Shown in pieces: positions 39,132 through 48,090 of a stretch of DNA of 64,000 nt. Position 1 is the first letter of the stretch; every line of letters begins with the position of its first letter. The notes under the pieces are model-generated. The model made no database searches. It worked only from the letters and a program-made list of their open reading frames with translations, and was not told where the DNA came from. The translations under genes and the position numbers were made by a program. This DNA is from Cystobacter fuscus. GTDB taxonomy: Bacteria > Myxococcota > Myxococcia > Myxococcales > Myxococcaceae. Where the stretch lies: assembly GCF_002305875.1 (NCBI RefSeq), contig NZ_CP022098.1:1736001-1800000 (forward strand), in the 5' to 3' direction.

Positions 39132-40166
39132 ATGATGCGCCATCTGATGAAGGTGCTGCTGGTCCTCCTGTTCTCGCCCTGTCTGCTCTGTCTGGGAGGA
39201 GGTGCCTATCTCTGGGGCCGCCACACGCTGCGCGAGGGGTGGGGTATCGGCATGGGCAACAGCAGGTGGATGCCCGTGGAGCCGGAGGAGCCCGGGTGGA
39301 GGCTCCATGATGAGTTCTTCGTGGGTGACCACTCCGCGTTCATCACCCGGCATTGGGATGCCGGTTCGAGTGCGCTCTGGCGGGTGAGTCGCCATGGGAT
39401 GTGCCTGGTGTCGTTCTTCGACGGGATCGTGTTGGATCTGAGCAGCGCCGAGGGTGTCTGGTTCGGGGTGCTCTCCAAACCTGTGGAGGGGGGCGGGAGC
39501 GACGAGCGCATCCACCAGATCATCCGCTCTGTCGACGAGGGGGACTCCTGGGAGGAGCGAGGGGTGCTTCCCCAGTGGGGGGAGCTGCTCGCCGTGTCAC
39601 CGCGGGAGGTCTGGGCGCTGTCGAGCTGGATGCTGGTGGTCAGCACGGATGGGGGACGGACGTTCTCCAACGTGGCGCTCGCCGGCAAACCGGATTTCAT
39701 CCGGGATCGGCTCGTACCGGGTCCGAATGGGACCGTCTGGCTCCTGGGTCCCAGCGGGCTCTTCCGGTTGTCGGACCAGGGTCGGACCTGGACGTACGAG
39801 CCCATGCCGGAGGTCGAGTTGCAGGCGGGGGATGGAGGTGTGCTGGCCGGCCGGGTGGGTGCGTGGCTGGCCATCCGCCGCGATGCGCCGGGGGAGGAGT
39901 GGAGGCCCATCACGGACCAGCCCCACTCCGTTCATGACCTCGCCGTGTCGGGAGACACCGTGCGCGTGCTCACCTATGCCCGTGATCCGTTCAAGGACGG
40001 GGGAAACTACTGGTACCACCACAGCGAGGATGGCGGACGCACCTGGGAGCATGTGAACACCGGGCTGCTCGACGCCACCATTCACGGGCTGGAGTGGGGC
40101 GCGGGAGCCGAGATCAGGGGCCGTATCTTCGGCCACCTCCCCGGGGGGATGTTCACTCAGCGGTGA
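39132..40166 (+). CDS. Membrane-anchored Asp-box (BNR-like) beta-propeller protein
   Basis: A 344-residue protein with an N-terminal membrane helix (HLMKVLLVLLFSPCLLCLGGGAYLW) and a propeller domain outside. Four Asp-box turns are visible: SVDEGDSW, STDGGRTF, LSDQGRTW and SEDGGRTW. Asp-box propellers are found in sialidases, Vps10-type and photosystem-assembly proteins; no catalytic residues of sialidase were seen. It begins two bases after the stop of the preceding gene and shares its sigma-54 promoter. Its 3' end overlaps the end of a convergent gene by 14 bases. Confidence 0.72.
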   Translation: MMRHLMKVLLVLLFSPCLLCLGGGAYLWGRHTLREGWGIGMGNSRWMPVEPEEPGWRLHDEFFVGDHSAFITRHWDAGSSALWRVSRHGMCLVSFFDGIVLDLSSAEGVWFGVLSKPVEGGGSDERIHQIIRSVDEGDSWEERGVLPQWGELLAVSPREVWALSSWMLVVSTDGGRTFSNVALAGKPDFIRDRLVPGPNGTVWLLGPSGLFRLSDQGRTWTYEPMPEVELQAGDGGVLAGRVGAWLAIRRDAPGEEWRPITDQPHSVHDLAVSGDTVRVLTYARDPFKDGGNYWYHHSEDGGRTWEHVNTGLLDATIHGLEWGAGAEIRGRIFGHLPGGMFTQR

Positions 40167-40617
40167 GGTAGTCGATCAGCTGGGCCTCGTCGGTCGTGAT
40201 CAACCGCTCGATGCCATCCTGTCGGGCATAGCGCTGCACCTGCATCTGACCGATCACCGTCTGCACCAGCACGCCCACCTTGCGAAAGCCCTCGAGCCAC
40301 CGGGGCGTGAGGCTGTTCATGGTGGTCTCGAAGGCGGGATCATTGCGGCCAGGGGCGGCCCGGAGATCCGCCAGGAGGGCGTAGCGCGCGCGCCCCTGCT
40401 CATCCAGGGTGTCGCACAGCTCGTCCATGACATCCTCGAGTTCCTGGAGTGAGGCGTAGGGGAGCTCCGTGCGCTCGGTGAGCAGGATTCCCAGGAAATC
40501 GTCGGCCCGGACGATGAAGTGGGGGGTGCGCAGGACGTGCCTTGCGCCAGGCAGCAGGCTCGCTCTCGGAGGAGGCACGTGAGAGGGGACGGGGGCCATC
40601 ACTGAGGATCTCATCAT
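40153..40617 (-). CDS. Small STAS/SpoIIAA-like protein A
   Basis: A 154-residue soluble protein that starts with a proline-rich head and has a body beginning TPHFIVRADDFLGILLTER, with ALLADLRAAPGRNDPAFE and GFRKVGVLVQTVIGQMQVQ. The alternation of strand and helix resembles STAS/SpoIIAA-type or Sec14-like folds that bind lipids or partner proteins. It is one of three such small genes within 4.5 kb. Several Met starts are close together (40617, 40614, 40599) and the choice is uncertain. It overlaps convergently with the propeller gene. Confidence 0.6.
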   Translation of the reverse strand: MMRSSVMAPVPSHVPPPRASLLPGARHVLRTPHFIVRADDFLGILLTERTELPYASLQELEDVMDELCDTLDEQGRARYALLADLRAAPGRNDPAFETTMNSLTPRWLEGFRKVGVLVQTVIGQMQVQRYARQDGIERLITTDEAQLIDYLTAE

Positions 40618-40784
40618 GGGCGGAGGCCGGGAGGTGGAGCCGGGCCACCCTAGGCATGGGGAGGCGGACGAGGGAAGTCCCGTGGGGAGGGAGGGCCTCG
40701 GGGACGTGCACTCCCCGACGGCTCGTCCGGTCCACCTTCCAAGAATGCTGCCAACGCGGAGCGGGAGTCTTACCCTTGCGGGCC

Positions 40785-42896
40785 ATGAACGCCTCTGTCG
40801 CCGAGAATCCGCTGCTTCAGACCGAAGGATTTCCCCAGTTCGACCGTATCCGCCCCGAGCACGTGGAGCCCGCGCTCCGCGAGCTGCTCCAGCGCATGAA
40901 CGCGCAGCTGGACGAGCTCGAGCGCGAGGTCCAGCCCACCTGGGCGGGCACGGTGGAGCGTCTGTCCGCCATCACCGAGCCGCTGGGCCTGGCCTGGGGC
41001 ATGGTCAACCACCTGATGGGGGTGCAGAACAGCCCGGAGCTGCGCCAGGCGCACGCCGCCGTCGAGGGCGACGTGGTGGAGAGCTTCATGCGCATCGGGC
41101 AGAGTGTGCCCCTGTACCGGGCCTACAAGGCGCTGCGCGAGGGCGGTGAGTGGAAGTCACTCGAGGAGGCCCAGCACCGCATCATCGAGGCGGCCCTGCG
41201 CGACGCGGAGCTGTCCGGCGTGGGGCTGGAGGGCGAGGCGCGTGAGCGCTTCCAGGCCATCGAGCGGGAGCTGGCCGAGCTGTCCACCCGCTTCTCCAAC
41301 AACGTCATCGACTCCACCAAGTCCTGGTCCATGACGCTCACCCGGCGCGAGGAGGTGGAGGGGCTGCCGCCCAGCGCGCTCGCCATGGCCGCCCAGGCCG
41401 CCCGGCAGGGTCTGGAGCCCGGAGCCCCCGAGCCCACCGCGGAGCAGGGTCCGTGGCGCATCACCCTGGATGCCCCCAGCTTCCAGCCCTTCATGGAGCA
41501 CTCGCGCCGCGGGGAGCTGCGCGAGAAGGTCTACCGCGCCTACATCACCCGGGCCGCCTCGGGCGAGGTGGACAACCAGCCCCTCATCGAGCGCATCCTC
41601 GCCCTGCGCCAGGAGAAGTCCCGCCTGCTCGGCTACGGCTCGTTCGCCGAGGTGAGCCTGGCGGCGAAGATGGCGCCCGGAGTGCCGGCGGTGGAGCAGT
41701 TGCTCGGGGAGCTGCGCGGGGCGGCCCGCTCGCGCGCCCAGGGCGAGCTCACCGAGCTGACGGAGTTCGCCCGTCGCAAGACGGGGGATGCCTCGTTCGA
41801 GCTGAAGCTGTGGGACTCGGCCTTCTGGGCCGAGCGCCTGCGCGAGGAGCGCTACGCCTATACCGACGAGGAGCTGCGCCCGTACTTCGCGCTGCCGCGC
41901 GTGCTGGAGGGCCTGTTCGACACCGCCCACCGGCTCTTCGGCGTCACCGTGCGCGCCGCCGATGGCGAGGTGCCCGTGTGGCACGAGAGCGTGCGCTTCT
42001 TCCGCGTGGCGGACGAGTCGGGTCAGGACATCGCCGCCTTCTATCTGGACCCCTACAGCCGTCCGGCCACCAAGCGGGGCGGAGCGTGGATGAACAGCGC
42101 GCTGGACAGGAAGCGCCTGCCCCAGGGTGGACTGCGTCTGCCGGTGGCCTACCTCGTCTGCAACGCCACGCCGCCGGTGGGCGGCAAGCCCGCGCTCTTG
42201 ACCTTCCGCGAGGTGGAGACGCTCTTCCACGAGTTCGGTCACGGCCTGCAGCACATGCTCACGCGCGTGGACTTCCCCGAGGCCGCCGGCATCAACAACG
42301 TGGAGTGGGACGCGGTGGAGCTGCCCAGCCAGTTCATGGAGAACTGGTGCTTCCACGAGGAGACGCTCTCGCGGCTCGCGCGCCACGTGGACACCGGGGA
42401 GATGCTGCCCAAGGCGTTGCAGGACAAGATCCGCGCCGGGCGCATCTACCGCGCCGCCTCCATGACGCTGCGCCAGGTGTACTTCGCCACGCTCGACCTG
42501 GAGCTGCACCACCGCTACCAGCCGGGAGGCACGGACAAGGTGCTCGACATCCAGCGGCGCGTGGCCCGGGAGAACACGGTGCTGGCTCCGCTGCCGGAGG
42601 ATCGCTTCCTCTGCTCCTTCACCCACATCTTCGCGGGCGGCTACGCGGCGGGCTACTACAGCTACAAGTGGGCCGAGGTGCTCTCCGCGGATGCCTTCGC
42701 CGCCTTCGAGGAGGTGGGGCTGTCGGACGCGCGCGCGGTGGAGAAGACCGGCCGGCGCTTCCGGGACACGGTGCTCGCGCTGGGCGGCAGCCGTCACCCG
42801 CTGGTGGTGTTCGAGTCCTTCCGGGGCCGCGCCCCCAGCACCCAGCCCCTGCTCAAGCAGACGGGCCTGCTGGAGACGCAGGAGACGCGCGTGTAG
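40785..42896 (+). CDS. prlC: Oligopeptidase A (M3 metallopeptidase)
   Basis: A 703-residue cytoplasmic zinc peptidase that degrades signal peptides and other short peptides. The N-terminal half is helical with LLQTEGFPQFDRIRPEHVEPAL, the usual family start. The zinc site HEFGH begins at residue 482 (HEFGHGLQHM), with the third ligand Glu in the following helix region (VEWDAVELPSQFMENW). Length agrees with PrlC/OpdA. It has no signal peptide. The start at 40785 is set by the family start sequence; the ribosome site is weak. The gene stands alone. Confidence 0.93.
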   Translation: MNASVAENPLLQTEGFPQFDRIRPEHVEPALRELLQRMNAQLDELEREVQPTWAGTVERLSAITEPLGLAWGMVNHLMGVQNSPELRQAHAAVEGDVVESFMRIGQSVPLYRAYKALREGGEWKSLEEAQHRIIEAALRDAELSGVGLEGEARERFQAIERELAELSTRFSNNVIDSTKSWSMTLTRREEVEGLPPSALAMAAQAARQGLEPGAPEPTAEQGPWRITLDAPSFQPFMEHSRRGELREKVYRAYITRAASGEVDNQPLIERILALRQEKSRLLGYGSFAEVSLAAKMAPGVPAVEQLLGELRGAARSRAQGELTELTEFARRKTGDASFELKLWDSAFWAERLREERYAYTDEELRPYFALPRVLEGLFDTAHRLFGVTVRAADGEVPVWHESVRFFRVADESGQDIAAFYLDPYSRPATKRGGAWMNSALDRKRLPQGGLRLPVAYLVCNATPPVGGKPALLTFREVETLFHEFGHGLQHMLTRVDFPEAAGINNVEWDAVELPSQFMENWCFHEETLSRLARHVDTGEMLPKALQDKIRAGRIYRAASMTLRQVYFATLDLELHHRYQPGGTDKVLDIQRRVARENTVLAPLPEDRFLCSFTHIFAGGYAAGYYSYKWAEVLSADAFAAFEEVGLSDARAVEKTGRRFRDTVLALGGSRHPLVVFESFRGRAPSTQPLLKQTGLLETQETRV

Positions 42897-42906
42897 CGCG
42901 CCGGGG

Positions 42907-43374
42907 TCAGGGCTCGTCCTGGGGGAGGAGCCCCGTCTCCCGCAGACGCCGGGCCGTCCAGGCCTCGGCGCCGGCCAGGTCCGCGAAGGTGGCCAGCGGC
43001 GGGTGGAACCGGACGAAGTGCATGATGGCGCTGAGCGACAACTGCATGAGGGGCGTGGTGAGGATGACGGCCGTGCCCTGCACGCACGCGAGCAGGGCGC
43101 GCTCGTGCTTCTCGAACCACTCCACCTGGCGCCATCGCTGGTCGAGTGGCACCACTCCCACCCGGGAGAGATCCACGAGCATCACGAAGCGCTCGCCGCG
43201 CAGCAGGTAGCCCGCGAACGTGTCCAGGCACGCCACGTGCTCTGACATGGAGAGGGTGCCGGGCAGCCGCAGGACGAGCAGCGGCCAGCGCGATTCATCG
43301 AAGAGGGTCGAATCCGGCGGCGATCCGTCGCGGGATCCCGGTAAGGGGGAGTCCGGGTCCATGGGGGGAGCCAT
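42907..43374 (-). CDS. Small STAS/SpoIIAA-like protein B
   Basis: A 155-residue soluble protein with LVLRLPGTLSMSEHVACLDTFAGYLL, MLVDLSRVGVVPLDQRWRQVEWFEKHERALLACVQGTAVILTTP and a C-terminal helix. The order of strands and helices is like STAS/SpoIIAA-type domains, especially the VDLS position after a central strand. It differs much from protein A in sequence. It converges on prlC, and its start faces that of the VUT-family permease. No kinase or sigma factor is adjacent to suggest anti-anti-sigma action. Confidence 0.6.
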   Translation of the reverse strand: MAPPMDPDSPLPGSRDGSPPDSTLFDESRWPLLVLRLPGTLSMSEHVACLDTFAGYLLRGERFVMLVDLSRVGVVPLDQRWRQVEWFEKHERALLACVQGTAVILTTPLMQLSLSAIMHFVRFHPPLATFADLAGAEAWTARRLRETGLLPQDEP

Positions 43375-43399
43375 TCTGACAGGCCCGTGGAAACGTGCT

Positions 43400-43978
43400 A
43401 TGGCGCGCGAGTCCGGAGGGCTGGTGGATTCGCGTCGAACCGAGGGTTTTCTCTATCTGGCGGGCTTTGGCGCCTCGATTCCACTCTCCAACTGGATGAT
43501 CGGCCACGTGGGGGTGGTGTGCTCGGACGCGGGGCCGTGCCTGCTGCCCGTGGGGCCGGGGCTGCTGGCTCCCAGCGGCGTGCTCGTGGTGGGCCTGGCC
43601 TTCGTGTTGAGGGACCTGGTGCAGCGCCGGCTGGGCAAGGGCTGGACGCTCGCGGCGATCGCCCTGGGCGCGCTGCTCTCGGGGGTGCTCGCGCCGTCGG
43701 CGCTGGTGGTGGCCTCGAGCGCGGCCTTCGCCGTGTCGGAGCTCGCCGACTTCGCTGTCTACACGCCCCTGCAGCGGCGCGGTCTGGTGCTGGCCGTGCT
43801 CGCCAGCAGCGCCGTGGGGCTCGTCGTGGACAGCGTCCTCTTCCTGAAGCTCGCCTTCGGGGGGCTCGACTTCCTGGCGGGGCAGGTGGTGGGCAAGGCG
43901 TGGATGGTGCTGCTGTCGCTGCCCCTCGTGTCCTGGTTGCGGCGTCGCGACGAGCGGCTCGGGTTCGAGCCCGCCTGA
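43400..43978 (+). CDS. VUT-family (queuosine-precursor-type) membrane protein
   Basis: A 192-residue inner-membrane protein with about six hydrophobic helices. The order IPLSNWMIGHV, LLAPSGVLVVGLAFVLRDLVQRRLG, a central VSELADFAVYTPLQRR and SAVGLVVDSVLFLKLAFGG agrees with the VUT/YhhQ family, which imports queuosine precursors in E. coli. The FVLRDLVQ and VSELADFAVYT segments are the family signature. Start at 43400 has a weak ribosome site. No queuosine synthesis gene is near, so the substrate is inferred only. Confidence 0.8.
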   Translation: MARESGGLVDSRRTEGFLYLAGFGASIPLSNWMIGHVGVVCSDAGPCLLPVGPGLLAPSGVLVVGLAFVLRDLVQRRLGKGWTLAAIALGALLSGVLAPSALVVASSAAFAVSELADFAVYTPLQRRGLVLAVLASSAVGLVVDSVLFLKLAFGGLDFLAGQVVGKAWMVLLSLPLVSWLRRRDERLGFEPA

Positions 43979-44129
43979 GCCACGAGGCCGCGCGCTCCCG
44001 GAGCAGTCCGGAAATCTCCTGGCGGCGCGTCCGCATCTTTCCACCGCGGGTGCGTCGTGTTCACCGCCGATACCTACCGGGGGCGGAGTTTCGAGGTGGC
44101 GTGGGAGCCGTGCTCTACATTGACGCTCC

Positions 44130-44618
44130 ATGTCCACCCTATTGAAGCCAGAGCCCCGGGTCGCCGACCCCGCGCCGGCGACGCGAGGCGATGCGGTTCG
44201 TCCCTCCTCGCCGCCCCTGGCGGCCCATCTGGTGCGCGTCACGCTTCCCGAGCAGGGGGATGAGCTCAACGGCAAGGCGCTGTGTGAGCAGCTGCGTCGC
44301 TTCCTGAAGGCTCACCCCGGCCCCTGCTGCTTCTTCCTGGAGGGGACGGGCATGGTGAACGCGCGCATCGGCTTCGCCAACGCCTTCAAGGAGCTGGATC
44401 GCGAGTGGGGCGCGCGCATGGAAGTGGTGTGCGCCATTCCCCAGCCCATCCCGAGGATGATGGCCTACACGGTGGCGACCATGGCCCAGGCGTCCTGGCA
44501 CATCTTCCGCACGCGCGTGGAGGCCGAGCTGCACCTGCAGCTGCGCGGCTACCTCGCCGCGGAGGGCGGTCCCTCCCCGCGGGGGCCGGTGCACGTGAGC
44601 CTGCACGCCCTGTCCTGA
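44130..44618 (+). CDS. Small STAS/SpoIIAA-like protein C
   Basis: A 162-residue soluble protein with a proline-rich first 35 residues, then VRVTLPEQGDELNGKALCEQLRRFLKAHPGPCCFFLEGTGMVNARIGFANAFKEL and a C-terminal helical part with MAYTVATMAQASWHIF. The pattern of a strand-helix alternation with FFLEGTGMV resembles STAS-like domains. It is the third small protein of this type within the 40-45 kb section. The ATG at 44130 lies in a region without a clear ribosome site. I do not know its function. Confidence 0.55.
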   Translation: MSTLLKPEPRVADPAPATRGDAVRPSSPPLAAHLVRVTLPEQGDELNGKALCEQLRRFLKAHPGPCCFFLEGTGMVNARIGFANAFKELDREWGARMEVVCAIPQPIPRMMAYTVATMAQASWHIFRTRVEAELHLQLRGYLAAEGGPSPRGPVHVSLHALS

Positions 44619-44849
44619 CGTCCCCGTTCTCCCCCCGGGACTACCCCTGGGGTCGGAGCGCACCCGCCAGGAGGCGACGAAGCTCAAGGGCCGGCGCTCC
44701 CGGACTGTTCTTCCTCGAAACATCCGGGCTCCGACACCCGATGTCCCGTTCTGGCTGACTTCCTGTGTTTCCGTCTTTCGGCTAGCTTCGAATCATCCGC
44801 TCCGAGGGGAGCCGGAGGCGCGGCGCATGATGCCGGGGGGGACGAGGAC

Positions 44850-45845
44850 ATGCCGAGTTTGATGGCCTTGCGGCGACAGGCCTGGGGGGACGTGCAGTCG
44901 AAGCTGCGTGACCTGCCGCGTCGGGTGAAGCCACTGCGCCACCTGTTGGCGGACGAGTCGGAACTGGCCAGCCCTGGTTCGCGGTACATGCCCCTGGTGG
45001 ACACGGCGCGGGTGGACGCGTACCGCAACGCCATCGAGCGCTACGTGCAGCCGGAGCACGTGGTGGTGGACGTGGGCACGGGCAACGGACTGCGCGCCAT
45101 GCTCGCGGCCCGGTGTGGGCCGCGCAGGCTGTACGCGGTGGATACCTCGGGTGAACTGGACACGGCGCAGTGGGTGGCTTGTCGCAATGGCTTCACGGAC
45201 ATCGAGTTCGTGCGCGCCGACATCTCGCGCTTCCAGCCGCCGGAGCGGGTGGACGTGTTGCTGCACGAGCTGGTGGGCGATGGCGTGTTCGACGCGGGGC
45301 TGATTCCCCGGCTGCTCGACGCGCGGGACCGGCTGCTCGCGCCCGGGGGCCGCATCCTGCCCCACCGCTTCGACATCTTCTTCGAGCCGGTGCAGTTGCG
45401 CGAGGAGGCGCGCGTGCCCTTCCTGTGGGATCAGCGCCTGCCGGACGTGGACTTCAGCTGCCTGCAGATCCTCCGCGACACCTTGAATCCCACGTACTTC
45501 ACCCGGCTCATCCGTCCCCAGGACGTGGAGCGCTCGCTGTGTGAGGCGAGGCCCGCCTTCACGCTGGACCTGGAGACGCTGCGCTCGGGCGCGCTGCCGC
45601 GGCGCCTGGAGCTGGCGAGGCCCGTGGTGCACGGGGGCCGCATGGACGGCCTGTGCCTCTACTACCGGGCGCACTTCGATGACACGCTGTCCTATGACAC
45701 CGTCCCCGAGCGCCCCCGCGCGTGTGCTCCGGTGATGTTGCTGCGCACGGACAGCCGCGACTTTGCCCGCTACGAGACGATCCGCGTGGAGATGTCGTTG
45801 CCGGACCTGGCGGACATCACCACATGGCGGTGGAACTTCTCGTGA
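44850..45845 (+). CDS. SAM-dependent methyltransferase, PRMT-like
   Basis: A 331-residue class I methyltransferase. The SAM loop is VVVDVGTGNGLRAMLAA near residues 71-87, followed by an acidic end in YAVDTS. The segment LLHELVGDGVFDAGLIPRLLDA after the fourth strand, and a beta-barrel-like C-terminal region, are like the arrangement of protein arginine methyltransferases, where an acidic loop holds the substrate. One of the two acidic residues of the double-E loop appears absent, so arginine as substrate is not certain. GGGGACGAGG precedes the start. The next gene starts just past its stop. Confidence 0.78.
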   Translation: MPSLMALRRQAWGDVQSKLRDLPRRVKPLRHLLADESELASPGSRYMPLVDTARVDAYRNAIERYVQPEHVVVDVGTGNGLRAMLAARCGPRRLYAVDTSGELDTAQWVACRNGFTDIEFVRADISRFQPPERVDVLLHELVGDGVFDAGLIPRLLDARDRLLAPGGRILPHRFDIFFEPVQLREEARVPFLWDQRLPDVDFSCLQILRDTLNPTYFTRLIRPQDVERSLCEARPAFTLDLETLRSGALPRRLELARPVVHGGRMDGLCLYYRAHFDDTLSYDTVPERPRACAPVMLLRTDSRDFARYETIRVEMSLPDLADITTWRWNFS

Positions 45846-45855
45846 GGGTAGCCGC

Positions 45856-46674
45856 CTGCGTGTCCCGTGCCTCGTCGCGCTCCTGTTGTTGGTGACCTCG
45901 TCGGCGGGGGCTCAGGCTCCCGCGGTGACCCGGGGGGCGGGCACCCCGCGCTCCCTGGCGGGCCGGTGTGGCTCGGCCAACTGGGTGTGCGTGGCGCAGT
46001 GCATCGACGTGACGTGCGTGGACCGGTGCCTGGCCCAGGGGTGTGAGAAGGCGCTGGACGCGCTGGCGGACTGTGCCGCCCGGAGCGGCTGTGGCGCGGA
46101 TGATTCGGACTGCGTGGAGCGGGTGTGCGGCAAGCAGTGTGATCGCACCTTCGAGCCTGCTCCCCCCAGCCCCGAGAAGGAGACCCCGGACCCGTGCGCG
46201 GACGGCTCGGTGGGCTCGGGCGCGGTGCCCAAGGGGATGGTGGGCACCTGGAACCTGGAAGCGGCGAGCGTGCGCCCCGAGGAGAAGGCCAGGGTGGTGG
46301 GCCAGGACGAGCCCCAGGACGTCAAGCCGCGCCCGGACTTCGAGCGCACCCTGGTGGTGACACCCAACGGCTGCTTCCTGTTGCGCACGAAGCTGGAGAA
46401 CGCCACGCTGGGCAGGGGCAGTGAGTTGGAGGTGCGCTCCTGGGGCGCCTTCGTGGTGAACGAGAAGGAGGACACGGTGGAGCTGCGCACGAAGTCCGGC
46501 CAGGCGGTGGGCATGGTGTGCGGCAAGCCCCGCGTCGTCGGCCTGTCCAAGGGCAGGTTCCAGCGGCCCCTCTACGATTACGAGCTGGAGGGCGACGTGC
46601 TCGGGGTCACCGCGCGGACGACCTCCAAGCAGACATTCCAGTTCCGCCGGCAGGCGGAAGAGAAGGCGAAATAA
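45856..46674 (+). CDS. Secreted Cys-rich protein of unknown function
   Basis: A 272-residue exported protein. The signal peptide RVPCLVALLLLVTSSAGAQA is clear, but no ATG, GTG or TTG precedes it at a sensible place. A CTG at 45856 with GAGGG seven bases upstream fits best; the alternative is ATG at 45763, which adds 31 arginine-rich residues and overlaps the methyltransferase by 83 bases. The mature part has about twelve cysteines in residues 35-115 (CVAQC, CVDRC, CADGS) and then a beta-rich domain with GMVGTWNLEAAS, which recalls lipocalin-like starts. The family is not recognised. Confidence 0.65.
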   Translation: MRVPCLVALLLLVTSSAGAQAPAVTRGAGTPRSLAGRCGSANWVCVAQCIDVTCVDRCLAQGCEKALDALADCAARSGCGADDSDCVERVCGKQCDRTFEPAPPSPEKETPDPCADGSVGSGAVPKGMVGTWNLEAASVRPEEKARVVGQDEPQDVKPRPDFERTLVVTPNGCFLLRTKLENATLGRGSELEVRSWGAFVVNEKEDTVELRTKSGQAVGMVCGKPRVVGLSKGRFQRPLYDYELEGDVLGVTARTTSKQTFQFRRQAEEKAK

Positions 46675-46678
46675 GCGC

Positions 46679-48079
46679 ATGGCCGAGCGGATGAGCCCTG
46701 TCGACGCGGCGTGGCTCCAGATGGAGGAGCCCACCAGTCTCATGGTCATCACGGCGGTGCTGTGGTTCGACGGTCCATTGGACTTCGAGCGGCTGGTGCG
46801 CCGGGTGGAGGAGCGGCTCGTGGCGCGCCATCCGCGCTTCCACCAGCGCGCGGTGACGCGGGGCCTGTGGAGCACGCCGCACTGGGAGGAGGTGCCCGCC
46901 TTCCGGCTGGAGGATCACCTGCGGCGCACGCGGCTGCCGCCTCCCGGGGGGCGCGACGCGCTGGAGCGGCTCGTGGGGGAGTCCATGGGCACGCCCCTGG
47001 AGCCCTCGCGGCCCCTGTGGGAGCTGCATCTCTTCGAGGGGTATGAGGAGGGCTGCGCGCTGCTGGCGCGCGTGCACCACTGCATCGCGGATGGGATTTC
47101 CCTGGGGCGGGTGCTGCTCGCCCTGACGGACGCGAGCGCCGAGGAGGGTCCGGAGCGGGAGGACGCCTTCGAGGAGCCAGAGACCCCGCCGAGCACCTGG
47201 ACGCGGCTGTGGCGGGGCGCCCGGAAGGTGGCGGACACGACCCAGGCGGCGCTGAAGCGGGGCGGGGAGTTGTGGGCCGAGCCCATCCAGCTCATGGACC
47301 TGGCGGTGGAAGGGGCCCGGGGGGCCTCGGCCCTCAGCCGGCTGCTGTCGCTGGTGCCGGATCCCCCCTCGCCCTTCACGGGCCGGCTCGGTCCGGTCAA
47401 GCGCGTGGCGTGGTCGCGGCCGGTGCCCGTGGAGCAGGTGCGCGCCATCGGCCATGGCACGGGCAGCACGGTGAATGACGTGATGATGGCGGTGGTGGCG
47501 GGCACGCTGCGTCGCTACATGCACACCCGCGGCGCGGAGCCGAGGGACCTGCGCGCCGTGGTGCCGGTGAACCTGCGCTCGCTCCATGAGCCCCTGCCGC
47601 GCACGCTGGGCAATCGCTTCGGCATGGTGTTCCTGCCGCTGCCGCTCACGTTGGAAGAGCCGGTGGATCGGCTGTGGGAGCTCAAGCGGCGCATGGACAC
47701 CCTCAAGCGCTCGCCCGAGGCATCGGTGGTGTTCGGCATGTTGACGGCGGCGGGTCTGGCGCCCGCGCCGGTGGAGCGGGCCGCGGTGGAGGTGATGCGG
47801 CGCAAGTCCTCGCTGGTGCTCACCCACGTGCCGGGGCCCCGCAGGCCGGTGTACCTGGCGGGAGCGCGGCTGTCGGGCATGGCCTTCTGGGTGCCCATGG
47901 CGGGACGGCTGGGCCTGGGACTGAGCCTCTTCCGCTACGCGGGCCACGTGACGCTCGGCGTGGCCGTGGACGCGGGCCTGGTCCCGGAGCCCCGGGTGCT
48001 CATCGAGGACTTCGAGGCGGAGCTCGAGGCGCTCGCCCAGGCGGTGCGCGAGGCCGCGCGCGCGACGTCCTCCTCCTGA
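46679..48079 (+). CDS. Wax ester synthase/diacylglycerol acyltransferase (WS/DGAT) family protein
   Basis: A 466-residue acyltransferase related to enzymes that make wax esters or triacylglycerol from acyl-CoA. The opening RMSPVDAAWLQMEEPTSLMVI is typical. The catalytic HHCIADG (residues 133-139) matches HHxxxDG, and the second conserved segment TVNDVMMAVVAGTLRRYM follows near 270. The ending GLGLSLFRYAGHVTLGVAVDAG is characteristic. It starts four bases after the stop of the Cys-rich gene. Storage lipid is an expected product since myxobacteria form lipid bodies, but the alcohol acceptor is unknown. Confidence 0.9.
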   Translation: MAERMSPVDAAWLQMEEPTSLMVITAVLWFDGPLDFERLVRRVEERLVARHPRFHQRAVTRGLWSTPHWEEVPAFRLEDHLRRTRLPPPGGRDALERLVGESMGTPLEPSRPLWELHLFEGYEEGCALLARVHHCIADGISLGRVLLALTDASAEEGPEREDAFEEPETPPSTWTRLWRGARKVADTTQAALKRGGELWAEPIQLMDLAVEGARGASALSRLLSLVPDPPSPFTGRLGPVKRVAWSRPVPVEQVRAIGHGTGSTVNDVMMAVVAGTLRRYMHTRGAEPRDLRAVVPVNLRSLHEPLPRTLGNRFGMVFLPLPLTLEEPVDRLWELKRRMDTLKRSPEASVVFGMLTAAGLAPAPVERAAVEVMRRKSSLVLTHVPGPRRPVYLAGARLSGMAFWVPMAGRLGLGLSLFRYAGHVTLGVAVDAGLVPEPRVLIEDFEAELEALAQAVREAARATSSS

Positions 48080-48090
48080 GCGTCTCGGGA

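Noticed and set aside
44619-44849. Possible small gene or RNA in the 231-bp gap before the methyltransferase gene
   Set aside because: No frame with a ribosome site, hairpin with T-run or promoter-like pair could be supported.
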